A stretch of DNA of 18,012 bases from Geodermatophilaceae bacterium (GTDB taxonomy: Bacteria; Actinomycetota; Actinomycetes; Mycobacteriales; Geodermatophilaceae). A program made the position numbers and the translations under genes. The stretch covers positions 1 to 18,012 of the forward strand of contig JACCXW010000481.1 of the NCBI GenBank assembly GCA_013696785.1, written 5' to 3'. The notes beneath the pieces were generated by a model that was given only the letters and a program-made list of their open reading frames with translations, was not told the DNA's origin and ran no database searches. The stretch's first letter is position 1. Each line of letters opens with the position of its first letter. Positions 7,393 through 14,083 of the stretch are shown piece by piece.

Positions 7393-7421
7393 CCGCCCCA
7401 CCCCGGCGAGAACTGGGGCGG
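7393..7421 (-). terminator. Hairpin directly after pyrE stop, probable terminator
   Basis: An 8-bp perfect stem CCGCCCCA (7393-7400) pairs with TGGGGCGG (7414-7421) over a 13-base loop. It abuts the stop codon of the minus-strand orotate phosphoribosyltransferase gene and lies in the convergent gap with the stress-protein gene, so it could terminate either transcript. Confidence 0.5.
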
Positions 7422-7946
7422 TCAGATGTCGAGGTCGGCGACGCCGTACGCCGAACGCAGGTCCAGGCCGGCGGCCGTCACAGCAGCCGCGGCCCCGCGG
7501 TCGACGATCAGCGCCACGCCGACCACTTCGGCTCCAACCGCGCGAACCGCCTCCACCGCCCCGAGCGGGCTACCTCCGGTGGTCGAGGTGTCCTCGACCA
7601 CGAGCACCCGCCGGCCGGCGAGGTCAGGCCCCTCGACCCGACGCATCATGCCGTGCGCCTTGCCCTCCTTGCGCACGACGAAGGCGTCCAGCCGCCCGCC
7701 GCTGGCATGCAACATCGCCGCGGCGACCGGGTCCGCGCCCAGCGTCGGCCCGCCGACGGAGTCGTAGTCCCAGTCCTCGGTCAGCTCCAGCAGCACCCGG
7801 CCGACGAGCGGGGCCGCCTCGTGGTGCAGGGTGATCCGCCGAAGGTCGACGTACCAGTCCGCCTCCTGGCCGCTGGACAGCGTCACCCGTCCGCGTACGA
7901 CGGCGATCTCCCGAATCAGCTCCAGCAACCGAACGCGATCCGACAT
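7422..7946 (-). CDS. pyrE: Orotate phosphoribosyltransferase
   Basis: A 174-residue enzyme converting orotate and PRPP to orotidine 5'-monophosphate in de novo pyrimidine synthesis, acting in the cytosol. The PRPP-binding loop signature VLVVEDTSTTGGSP (114-127) is intact, the RVTLSSGQEADWYVDLRR motif (20-37) is the orotate-side N-terminal hood, and FVVRKEGKAHG (89-99) carries the conserved catalytic lysines. Length and pattern match the actinobacterial PyrE group closely. The start may be ATG 7946 or ATG 7958 (adding MVAG); neither has a Shine-Dalgarno sequence. The gene stands alone, divergent from the acyl-CoA dehydrogenase pair, and no other pyrimidine gene is in the window, consistent with the separate location of pyrE from the pyr operon in many actinobacteria. 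Confidence 0.96.
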   Translation of the reverse strand: MSDRVRLLELIREIAVVRGRVTLSSGQEADWYVDLRRITLHHEAAPLVGRVLLELTEDWDYDSVGGPTLGADPVAAAMLHASGGRLDAFVVRKEGKAHGMMRRVEGPDLAGRRVLVVEDTSTTGGSPLGAVEAVRAVGAEVVGVALIVDRGAAAAVTAAGLDLRSAYGVADLDI

Positions 7947-7973
7947 GCCGGCAACCATAGAGAAGCGCTGAGT

Positions 7974-7979
7974 TAGAAT
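7974..7979 (+). promoter_or_regulatory. Candidate -10 element for the acyl-CoA dehydrogenase operon
   Basis: TAGAAT matches the TATAAT consensus at five of six bases and lies 28 bp upstream of the ATG at 8008, in the short divergent gap with pyrE. No good -35 is seen 16-18 bp further upstream. In high-GC DNA such an AT-rich hexamer stands out, but the call rests on it alone. Confidence 0.35.
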
Positions 7980-8007
7980 CCCGTTCGGACTTCTGCGAGG
8001 GGTGAGG

Positions 8008-9171
8008 ATGGACTTCCGGGACACGATCGACGAGGCGGAATTCCGCGCGGGACTCCGTCGCTGGCTGGCCGACACGCTGCCCGCGGACTGGGCGCAGCGC
8101 CCGCCGACGTTCGGGCAGCAGCTCGAGGAACGCCGGGCCTGGACCCGCAAGCTGTTCGAGGCCGGGTACGCCGGGTTGACCTGGCCGATCGAGTACGGCG
8201 GAGCCGGCCGGCCGTACAGCCACCAGGCGATCTTCCTGGAGGAGGCCGGCCGGGTAGAGGCGCCGGAGCACATCGGGGTGATCGGGCTGGGCATGGCGGG
8301 CCCGACGATCAGGATCCACGGCACCGAGGCGCAGAAGAAGCAGCACCTGTCGGCGATCCTGTCCGGCGATACGATCTTCTGCCAGGGCTTCTCCGAACCG
8401 GGCACGGGATCCGACCTCGCCAGCGTCAGCACCCGGGCGGAACTGGACGGCGACAGCTACGTCGTCAACGGCCAGAAGGTCTGGTCGTCATGGGCGCACA
8501 TCGCGGACTACTGCATCCTGCTGACCCGCTCCGACCCGGCCGAACGCGGGCACGGCGGCATGACCTACTTCTTGCTGGACATGCGTACGCCGGGAGTCGA
8601 GGTACGGCCGTTACGGCAGATCACCGGGGACCCGGAGTTCAACGAGATCTTCCTGTCCGACGTCCGGGTCCCGGTCGAGGATGTCGTCGACGTGCCGGGC
8701 AACGGATGGAACGTCGCCATGACGACGCTGCTCAACGAGCGCGGGACCCTCGGCTTCGCCCTGACGTCCCACCTCGAGGGCAGCCTGCGGCGGCTGGTGC
8801 AGACGATCAAGGCCGTTGGCGCGGCCGACGATCCGGTTGTCCGGGACACGGTCGCCAGCCTGTACATCGAACTGGAAGGGCTGCGCTACACCAACTTCCG
8901 CTCGCTGACGACGCTCATGAAGACGGGAGCGCCCGGTCCGGAGGGGTCGGTGTCCAAGCTCTGCTGGTCAGAGACGAACCAGCGGCTGACGTCGTTCGCG
9001 CTCGAACTCCTCGGTACCGAGGCGCAACTGGACGGCGACGGCAGCCTCTGGGCAGGCTTCTGGCAGTTCCAGCAACTGCGCAGTCGCGGCAACACGATCG
9101 AGGCCGGCACCTCCGAGGTGCTCCGCAACATCGTCGCCGAGCGGCTCGTCGGCCTGCCCCGGTCCCGCTGA
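8008..9171 (+). CDS. Acyl-CoA dehydrogenase, catalytic-type subunit
   Basis: The product is 387 residues, a full-length flavin-dependent acyl-CoA dehydrogenase that introduces an alpha,beta double bond into an acyl-CoA. The ATG at 8008 follows AGGGG at 7998-8002; an upstream in-frame GTG at 8002 is less likely. Visible signatures are YAGLTWPIEYGGAG (54-67), the FAD/substrate loop FCQGFSEPGTGSDLAS (124-139), VVNGQKVWSSWAH (152-164), LSDVRVPVEDVV (216-227) and RGNTIEAGTSEVLRNIVAERLVGLP near the C-terminus. Glu244 in LLNERGTLGF sits where isovaleryl- and long-chain-type enzymes place the catalytic base. The next gene, 24 bp downstream, encodes a diverged partner, as in the actinobacterial alpha2beta2 FadE pairs known from sterol side-chain degradation. 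The substrate is unknown, and no sterol regulator or KstR-like site was recognised. Confidence 0.93.
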   Translation: MDFRDTIDEAEFRAGLRRWLADTLPADWAQRPPTFGQQLEERRAWTRKLFEAGYAGLTWPIEYGGAGRPYSHQAIFLEEAGRVEAPEHIGVIGLGMAGPTIRIHGTEAQKKQHLSAILSGDTIFCQGFSEPGTGSDLASVSTRAELDGDSYVVNGQKVWSSWAHIADYCILLTRSDPAERGHGGMTYFLLDMRTPGVEVRPLRQITGDPEFNEIFLSDVRVPVEDVVDVPGNGWNVAMTTLLNERGTLGFALTSHLEGSLRRLVQTIKAVGAADDPVVRDTVASLYIELEGLRYTNFRSLTTLMKTGAPGPEGSVSKLCWSETNQRLTSFALELLGTEAQLDGDGSLWAGFWQFQQLRSRGNTIEAGTSEVLRNIVAERLVGLPRSR

Positions 9172-9195
9172 CCCGTCACGCTAGGAGCGTCCACA

Positions 9196-10242
9196 GTGGA
9201 CTTTGCATTCTCCGAAGAGCAGGAGATGCTGCGCACGGCCGCCCGATCCTGGCTCAAGGCCCAGTACCCGCCGGATCGCGCGGCGGGTCTGGCCGACAGT
9301 GAGCAGGGCTGGGATCCACAGTCCTGGCGCGAGCTGGAAAGACTCGGCTGGCTCGATCCCGACCTGAGCATGCTGGAGTACGCCGTACTGGCCGAGGAGG
9401 CCGGCTACGCCCTGTATCCCGGCCCGTGGTGGTCGACCGTGGGGTTGGCCGGTCCCGTACTGGGTCGGCTGCCTAGCACTCCGACGACACTCGCGTGGGC
9501 GGACTCGGCTGCCGCGGACCTGCGCTCGGCTGCGATCTCGATGGCAACGACGGCCACGGGCTCCGGCGGGACCTGGACGCTGTCAGGGACCAAGCTGCTG
9601 GTCCCGGATCTTGCCATCTCCGAGTCGGTGCTCGTGGTCGCCGCTGCCGAAGGCGGGACCGGCATCTGGCGGTTGGATGTCCCGACCGATGCCGTGCTCC
9701 CAGTGTCCACAATGGACAAGACGCGGCGGTTGGCCGAACTCCGCCTGGACTCGGCGGCGGCCGAGCTGATCGTCGAGCCCGGCGCAGCCGGTAACGCGCT
9801 GGCCGCGGTACGGCGGCGCTCGGTGGCACTGCTGTCGTGTGAGGCGGTAGGCATCGCCCAGTGGGCCTTGGACACGTCCTCGACGCACGCGAAGGAGCGG
9901 CTGCAGTTCGGCCGCCCGATCGGCAGCTATCAAGGGGTCTCCCACCAGATCGCCGATGTGTACACCTCCCTGCAGCTGTCCCGGTCGCTGGCGTACCGGG
10001 CGGCATGGGCAGTCGACACCGGCGCCGAGGACGTCGAGGAGGCGGTTACCGTGGCCGCTGTCGCCGCCGGACCCTGCGCCGTACAGGCCTGTGAAAGCGC
10101 GATGCAGGTCCTGGGGGGCATCGGGTTCACCTGGGACCATCCGTTGCACCGCTTCTACAAGCGCGCGCAGTGGATCACCGGCTTCGACGGTACGGGTCAG
10201 TCGCGGCGAGCCGAGATCGCCGCGGCATTGCTTGACCGCTGA
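9196..10242 (+). CDS. Acyl-CoA dehydrogenase family protein, diverged partner subunit
   Basis: This 348-residue protein starts at GTG 9196, eight bases after AGGAG (9183-9187). It has the acyl-CoA dehydrogenase layout: an N-terminal helical domain (DFAFSEEQEMLRTAARSWL), a short, degenerate central beta domain lacking the SEPGTGSD-type FAD loop, and a C-terminal helical domain with KERLQFGRPIGSYQGVSHQIADVY (about 236-259) and QVLGGIGFTWDHPLHRFYKRAQ (about 303-324). The usual C-terminal YEGTSE-type loop is FDGTGQ, and no glutamate replaces the helix-G catalytic residue. These losses suggest it contributes the second half of a heteromeric enzyme with the preceding gene, as in FadE26-FadE27-type complexes, rather than acting alone. 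Co-transcribed with that gene, given the 24-bp gap. Confidence 0.9.
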   Translation: MDFAFSEEQEMLRTAARSWLKAQYPPDRAAGLADSEQGWDPQSWRELERLGWLDPDLSMLEYAVLAEEAGYALYPGPWWSTVGLAGPVLGRLPSTPTTLAWADSAAADLRSAAISMATTATGSGGTWTLSGTKLLVPDLAISESVLVVAAAEGGTGIWRLDVPTDAVLPVSTMDKTRRLAELRLDSAAAELIVEPGAAGNALAAVRRRSVALLSCEAVGIAQWALDTSSTHAKERLQFGRPIGSYQGVSHQIADVYTSLQLSRSLAYRAAWAVDTGAEDVEEAVTVAAVAAGPCAVQACESAMQVLGGIGFTWDHPLHRFYKRAQWITGFDGTGQSRRAEIAAALLDR

Positions 10243-10267
10243 TCGGCCGGCTGATCCGGTTCGCACG

Positions 10268-10350
10268 CCGTGATCATGGGGAACTGCCGGTTCTACTGCC
10301 GTGATCATGGGGAACTGCCGTCCAGGGCGGGTCAAATCCCGTGATCATCG
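10268..10350. repeat. Short direct repeats containing TGATCA palindrome
   Basis: Two identical 22-bp copies, with core CGTGATCATGGGGAACTGC, lie at 10268-10289 and 10299-10320. A partial third copy beginning CCGTGATCATCGGG starts at 10339. Spacing between copy starts is 31 and 40 bp. They lie in the intergenic gap after the second acyl-CoA dehydrogenase gene. They look like a dispersed intergenic repeat family, but only the local copies can be seen. Confidence 0.75.
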
Positions 10351-10391
10351 GGTGATGGGCGGCGCGATACCGAGATCATTCGTGCCCCGCC

Positions 10392-10441
10392 CGGACAGCA
10401 CTGCCACTGCCACCGGACAGCACTGCCACCGGACAGCACTG
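10392..10441. repeat. Three direct repeats of CGGACAGCACTG
   Basis: Exact 12-bp copies lie at 10392-10403, 10414-10425 and 10430-10441, with starts 22 and 16 bp apart and CCAC spacers. The last copy overlaps the foot of the strong hairpin that follows. Function is unknown; slippage-derived duplication is the simplest explanation. Confidence 0.7.
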
Positions 10442-10474
10442 TGCCCCCGAAGCCGACGGCTCCGGGGGCACAGT
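10438..10474. terminator. Strong bidirectional terminator hairpin between convergent genes
   Basis: ACTGTGCCCCCG (10438-10449) pairs perfectly with CGGGGGCACAGT (10463-10474). After a single mismatch, AGCC pairs with GGCT over a GAC loop, so the stem is 12 plus 4 bp. It lies just beyond the fasciclin stop (10484) and downstream of the acyl-CoA dehydrogenase operon, the expected place for a shared terminator. No U-tract follows. Confidence 0.7.
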
Positions 10475-10483
10475 CGGTTCACA

Positions 10484-11137
10484 TCAGGCAGCCGGGGGCA
10501 TGAGCACCTGGTCGATGATGTACACCGTGGCGTTCGCCGTCTGCACGTTGCCGCAGACGACCGTCGCGCCACCGTCGCCGACGGTGAAGTCCTCACCGCT
10601 GCCTTCGATGGTCAGCATCGCACCGTTGGCGGTGACGTAGGTACCGGCCAGCTCGTCCGGCGAGAGCCGCATCGGCAGGACGTGGTAGGTCAGAACACTC
10701 GACAGCATCGGAACGTCGGCGATGAGTGCGTCCAGGTCGGCCGGCGCGAAGGCATCGAACGCCGTGTTCGCGGGTGCGAACACGGTGGCCTCCGGCAGGG
10801 TGTTGAGAGTGTCGACCAGGTCCGCCGCCGTGACGGCGGTGACCAACGTAGACAGCAGCGGGTTGGCGCTGGCTGCGGTCGCGACCGGGTCGTCGGCCAT
10901 GCCTGCGAAGCTGCCGTCGCCGTCGGCCGGAACGTCGGCACAACCGGGGCCGAAGTTCTCGGCAACCGGCTCCGCGGCGTCGGTGGTCTCGGACTCCGTG
11001 GTGGCTTCGGTCTCTTCGGTGGTGGATCCAGCATTGCCGGTATCCGTCGGCTCGTCACTTCCGCAGGCGGCGACCGAGAGGGTCAGTCCGGCCACGGCCG
11101 TCAGCATGATGGCGCGCATCTTGATGGTGCTTTTCAC
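10484..11137 (-). CDS. MPT83/MPB70-like fasciclin (FAS1) domain lipoprotein
   Basis: The 217-residue secreted lipoprotein starts at GTG 11137, eight bases after an AAGGAG site. The signal peptide ends in the lipobox-like SVAAC with Cys25, followed by a Thr/Glu/Ser-rich linker (about 30-60) that would span from the membrane. The FAS1 domain (about 80-215) shows TVFAPANTAFDAF (118-130, H1), LTYHVLP (149-155, YH motif) and ANATVYIIDQVLMP (201-214, H2). GPGC (Cys66) and VVCG (Cys195) keep the two cysteines found in mycobacterial MPT70/MPT83, whose sequence pattern it follows closely, including GMADDPVATAAS. In mycobacteria those proteins belong to the SigK regulon and sit beside the envelope redox gene dipZ; no sigK or rskA is seen here. 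The neighbouring molybdopterin oxidoreductase gene lies 124 bp upstream on the same strand. Confidence 0.93.
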   Translation of the reverse strand: MKSTIKMRAIMLTAVAGLTLSVAACGSDEPTDTGNAGSTTEETEATTESETTDAAEPVAENFGPGCADVPADGDGSFAGMADDPVATAASANPLLSTLVTAVTAADLVDTLNTLPEATVFAPANTAFDAFAPADLDALIADVPMLSSVLTYHVLPMRLSPDELAGTYVTANGAMLTIEGSGEDFTVGDGGATVVCGNVQTANATVYIIDQVLMPPAA

Positions 11138-11166
11138 TGGTGGTGCTCCTTCCAACATGATTGGCC

Positions 11167-11181
11167 GGGCGACAGTCGCCC
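11167..11181. promoter_or_regulatory. Perfect palindrome upstream of the fasciclin gene, possible operator
   Basis: GGGCGAC, a central A, then GTCGCCC form a perfect 7+1+7 inverted repeat about 30 bp ahead of the fasciclin start codon, upstream of its ribosome binding site. It could be an operator for a dimeric regulator or a 5'-UTR hairpin. A second, weaker inverted repeat (CCAA, five bases, TTGG) lies at 11152-11164. Confidence 0.35.
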
Positions 11182-11223
11182 TGAACCTTTTTTCTTCCCT
11201 CGCCGTTGGCGAGGAAGTCGGGG

Positions 11224-11240
11224 GCTCGCTTAAGGCGAGC
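11224..11240 (-). terminator. Weak hairpin after the first molybdopterin oxidoreductase gene
   Basis: GCTCGC (11224-11229) pairs with GCGAGC (11235-11240) over a five-base loop, about 20 bp beyond the stop codon of the minus-strand gene ending at 11262. A further hairpin (CTCGCC, GTT, GGCGAG) follows at 11199-11213. Without a U-tract in the right place these are only tentative terminators or attenuators ahead of the fasciclin gene. Confidence 0.3.
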
Positions 11241-11261
11241 GGTGTGGTGCGGCTGCTGGTG

Positions 11262-12950
11262 TCACTGGATGAACACCTGCAGGGTGTGCCAGCCGGAGGC
11301 GCCGTTCGGGAACGGTTCGGCCCGCTCCTCGGTCTGCACCTCACCGGCTTGGTCGGTGGCGCGGACGGACAGCGTGTGCTGGCCGGTCTCGGCCCGCCAC
11401 GGCAGCCGCCACTGCCGCCACATCTCGACATTCGTCTCCGCGGCGAGTTCGGCTTGCTGCCAGTCGCCGCCGTCGATGCGGACCTCGACCTTGGCGATGC
11501 CCCGGGTCTGCGCCCAGGCCACCCCCGCGATCATCACGTCGCCGGCCTTGACGCCGACCGACGCAGGTGTGTCTATCCGGGACGCAAGCTTGATCGGTGC
11601 GGTCTCGTCCCACTCGCGCTGGACCCAATAGGGGGCGACCTCGCCGAATGTCGTCAGCTCCATGTCGACGACCCACTTCGTGGCCGATACGTAGCCGTAC
11701 AGCCCGGGGACAAGCATCCGCACCGGGAACCCGTGCTCGGCCGGCAGCGGCTCACCGTTCATTCCGAAGGCCAGCATGGCGTTCTCGGTGCGCAGGCAGT
11801 CCTCAGTCGGCGTACCGATGGTGAATCCGTCGACCGCCGTCGTGAGGACCTGATCGGCGCCGTCCTCGACGCCGGCCTCATCGAGCAGGTTTCGCAGCGG
11901 TACGCCGATCCAGCGCGCGCTGCCGGCGAGACCGCCGCCAACGGTGTTGGAGACGCAGGTGATCGTGATGTCGCGCTCGATGACGTCATCGCGAGCCATC
12001 AGGTCGGCAAGGCTGAACGTCAGCTCGTTCTGTACCCGGCCATGGATGCGAATCGACCAGTCGGTCGGCGACACCTGGGGCACCGTGATGTTTATGTCGA
12101 CGCGGTAGAAGTCGGCGTTGTCGGTGAACAGCGGCGTCAGGCCGGGCACTTCGGAGGCGAGGTCAGCTCCGGCCGGGACAGCACCAGCGGCGTCGGCAGG
12201 TGTCTGGATGTTCAAGGCATCCCTGGCCGCGCTGATGTCGAAGCGGCGCTGGATGAGTGTTCCGGCGCCACCGGTCACGGCGGCGACGCCGGCGGCCACG
12301 CCACCGGCGATGAAGAAGCCGCGGCGGTCCATCGACACGCCTTTGCGATCGCGGTGGCCGAGATTCTGCCGGAGGTTGTCCAGCACCCCGCCGGAGGCGA
12401 CCATGTCCCTGCCGCCGCCCGAGGATTCCGTTGCCGCGCCGTCGTCGTCATCCGTCGTGACGCCCGCTGGTTGCGTCAGCGCAGAGATCATCAACAGCAG
12501 TGCCACGATGCCCACGACGGCACCGAGAAGCGACGACAACGTGTCGAGCAGGTCCCCGGTCGGCCGCGTAAAGGCGGCCAGGGCACCGACGGCCCCGAAG
12601 AGTCCGATGCCGGCAACGCCTATCCGGCGGTCTCGCAGCGACAGCAGGCCGACCACGATGGCGAAGACCACGATCAAGGCCAGGGTGCCGATGACGAGAG
12701 CGATCTTGTCCGACTCGCCGAACGTGCGGATCGCGAAGTCCTTGACCGGCCGCGGGGTGGCGTCGATGGCGGATCCGCCGACGACTACCACGGGGGAGGA
12801 GTTCGGTCCGACCAGGCCGGCGATGAGTTCAGCGACGCCGAGGGCCACGGCGGCGGCGAGAATGCCGGCGATCGCGGCGCGCAAGCGCCGCGGCCACGGG
12901 TTCCCCGCCCGCTGTGGGGTCTGGGTCCCGGTGTCGATCACACAGGGCAT
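11262..12950 (-). CDS. Membrane-anchored molybdopterin-dependent oxidoreductase (sulfite oxidase fold), paralog 1
   Basis: The protein has 562 residues. The N-terminal domain carries about four TM helices (about 24-46, 82-105, 110-126, 138-158) and an acidic/Gly linker (165-200). A MDRRGFF twin-arginine-like motif (207-213) then precedes another hydrophobic helix (211-234). The rest is the sulfite-oxidase-type Mo domain (about 275-450), with the presumed Mo-ligand Cys332 in TCVSNTVGG and the RMLVPGLYGYVSATKWV motif (411-427). An Ig-like Mo-co dimerisation domain (about 455-562) closes the protein, ending in SGWHTLQV. The catalytic part should face the outside of the cell. Family members oxidise sulfite or reduce S- or N-oxides; the substrate here is not determinable, and no heme or cytochrome gene adjoins. 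It is clearly paralogous to the product of the gene at 14602-16176. Start ATG 12950 has no obvious ribosome binding site. Confidence 0.9.
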   Translation of the reverse strand: MPCVIDTGTQTPQRAGNPWPRRLRAAIAGILAAAVALGVAELIAGLVGPNSSPVVVVGGSAIDATPRPVKDFAIRTFGESDKIALVIGTLALIVVFAIVVGLLSLRDRRIGVAGIGLFGAVGALAAFTRPTGDLLDTLSSLLGAVVGIVALLLMISALTQPAGVTTDDDDGAATESSGGGRDMVASGGVLDNLRQNLGHRDRKGVSMDRRGFFIAGGVAAGVAAVTGGAGTLIQRRFDISAARDALNIQTPADAAGAVPAGADLASEVPGLTPLFTDNADFYRVDINITVPQVSPTDWSIRIHGRVQNELTFSLADLMARDDVIERDITITCVSNTVGGGLAGSARWIGVPLRNLLDEAGVEDGADQVLTTAVDGFTIGTPTEDCLRTENAMLAFGMNGEPLPAEHGFPVRMLVPGLYGYVSATKWVVDMELTTFGEVAPYWVQREWDETAPIKLASRIDTPASVGVKAGDVMIAGVAWAQTRGIAKVEVRIDGGDWQQAELAAETNVEMWRQWRLPWRAETGQHTLSVRATDQAGEVQTEERAEPFPNGASGWHTLQVFIQ

Positions 12951-13037
12951 TCGCCACCGGAGAGGCGACGGTTCAGGTGCTGCTGATCACTGTCCGGTCA
13001 CAATCCGCTCAAGGAACGTTACGAGCAGTCGCTGATT

Positions 13038-13514
13038 TCAGCCATTGTCATGCTTTGTGGCCCGAAACCAGACGGCCGTCGGCCCGCTCAGCAGCGACGC
13101 CACAACCGTGACCGCGACCCCGATGGCGCCGATGGGAAGCAGCAGGGCAACGATCGAGCCACCACCGGCCAGCAGGAACTGCACGCTCAACACGCCCAGC
13201 AGGACGCCCAGGCCGATCCCGACGTATCGCGCCCAGAGCTTGCGTTGACGCACGAACCAGCCGGCGACCACCGAAGCCAGACCGATGGCCACGAAGATCG
13301 CGGCTACGACAGCAAGGCTGCCGACGAGATCGGAGCGGTTGGGCGCGTCGGTGCCGTCCTCCCGCGCGGCGGTCACCACACCGTCGGCGATGTTCGTCCG
13401 GACCACGAACACCAGGACGCCGGACACGACGAGCAGTCCGCCCAGACCCAGCAACAGGGTGGCCGCGAGCCGCACCTGCTGCGGCGGCGCGTCCGGCGCG
13501 GGATCGACCGTCAC
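13038..13514 (-). CDS. Four-TM membrane protein, tandem paralog B, function unknown
   Basis: The 158-residue product has four predicted TM helices (about 17-38, 64-87, 94-115, 119-143) with short polar ends. The first loop contains an acidic AREDG stretch (50-54), and a basic RQRKLWAR motif (89-96) precedes TM3. Start GTG 13514 overlaps the stop of the preceding gene as GTGA, so the two are translationally coupled. Helix spacing, the A-x-x-ED loop and the R-x-x-x-WAR motif match the upstream gene product, so the two arose by duplication. I do not recognise a named family. The molybdopterin oxidoreductase gene follows on the same strand after 87 bp, so all three may be one operon, and these proteins could be accessory membrane components; that is inference from position only. 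Confidence 0.8.
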   Translation of the reverse strand: MTVDPAPDAPPQQVRLAATLLLGLGGLLVVSGVLVFVVRTNIADGVVTAAREDGTDAPNRSDLVGSLAVVAAIFVAIGLASVVAGWFVRQRKLWARYVGIGLGVLLGVLSVQFLLAGGGSIVALLLPIGAIGVAVTVVASLLSGPTAVWFRATKHDNG

Positions 13515-13978
13515 GACCGAGACGGGTGAGTTGACGAGTCACGCTCGAAGAAGTCGCCGACCGCGGCCTGCATCAGCAGGGCGACGACGCCGACCGACGC
13601 GCCCAGCAGCGCCACCGCCAGCAACCCGGCGCCGGCGAGGGCACCCAGGCCGGCGAAGAGGATCACGAAGCCGGCCGCGACGAAGTCGAGCACCCGGGCC
13701 CACTGGCGTCCCCGGCGGATGTGGATGCCTGCCAGGACGAGCAACCCGCCGAGGACGAGGAGCAACGCCGCGGCGACGACCAGGAGGGTGCTCACCTGCT
13801 CTGGCGGCAGCATCGAGCCCACATCTTCCTGGGCGGCCGCCCGCAGGTCGTCGCGATAGAGCACGGCTACGAGGGCGTTGACGAGGAGTACCGCGCCCAG
13901 CGCGATCGACAGGGCGCTGGCGATGCGAACCTCCCGCGGGATCGGTGTCGGGTCGGTCCAGTGCCTGCGCTCTACCAC
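13511..13978 (-). CDS. Four-TM membrane protein, tandem paralog A, function unknown
   Basis: The 155-residue protein begins at GTG 13978 with a polar N-terminus (VVERRHWTDPTPIPRE). It contains four TM helices (about 19-41, 64-87, 94-113, 115-137) and a charged tail ending in FFERDSSTHPSRS. The first loop has YRDDLRAAAQEDVG (41-54), and RRGRQWAR (88-95) precedes TM3, matching the pattern in the next gene's product. GGTAGG lies upstream as a weak ribosome binding site. The gene is divergent from the DUF4190 gene, with about 105 bp between starts, and is probably the first gene of an operon with its paralog and the molybdopterin oxidoreductase. No catalytic motif is visible; it may be a sensor, anchor or transport accessory, but nothing in the sequence decides this. 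Confidence 0.8.
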   Translation of the reverse strand: MVERRHWTDPTPIPREVRIASALSIALGAVLLVNALVAVLYRDDLRAAAQEDVGSMLPPEQVSTLLVVAAALLLVLGGLLVLAGIHIRRGRQWARVLDFVAAGFVILFAGLGALAGAGLLAVALLGASVGVVALLMQAAVGDFFERDSSTHPSRS

Positions 13979-14083
13979 CAGGAGAACCTACCGGCCTGCC
14001 GCCTGTCGCCCGGTGTCCGTCACGGCAAGCCCTAGGGTGAGGGCGAGGCGCTGCGACCAGCGCCGCAAGCGAAGGAGCGTGCC

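Noticed and set aside
10268..10350. Possible CRISPR array
   Set aside because: Only two exact copies plus a fragment, spacers of unequal size (9 and 18 bp), and no cas genes in the window.
11187..11213. T-run next to a CTCGCC/GGCGAG hairpin as a classic intrinsic terminator
   Set aside because: The T-run precedes the hairpin on the plus strand and becomes an A-run on the minus strand, so it is in the wrong place for termination in either direction.
10722..12986. A 754-codon open frame on the plus strand
   Set aside because: It is antisense to the fasciclin and molybdopterin oxidoreductase genes, which have clear domain motifs. The translation is low-complexity and reflects high-GC codon mirroring.
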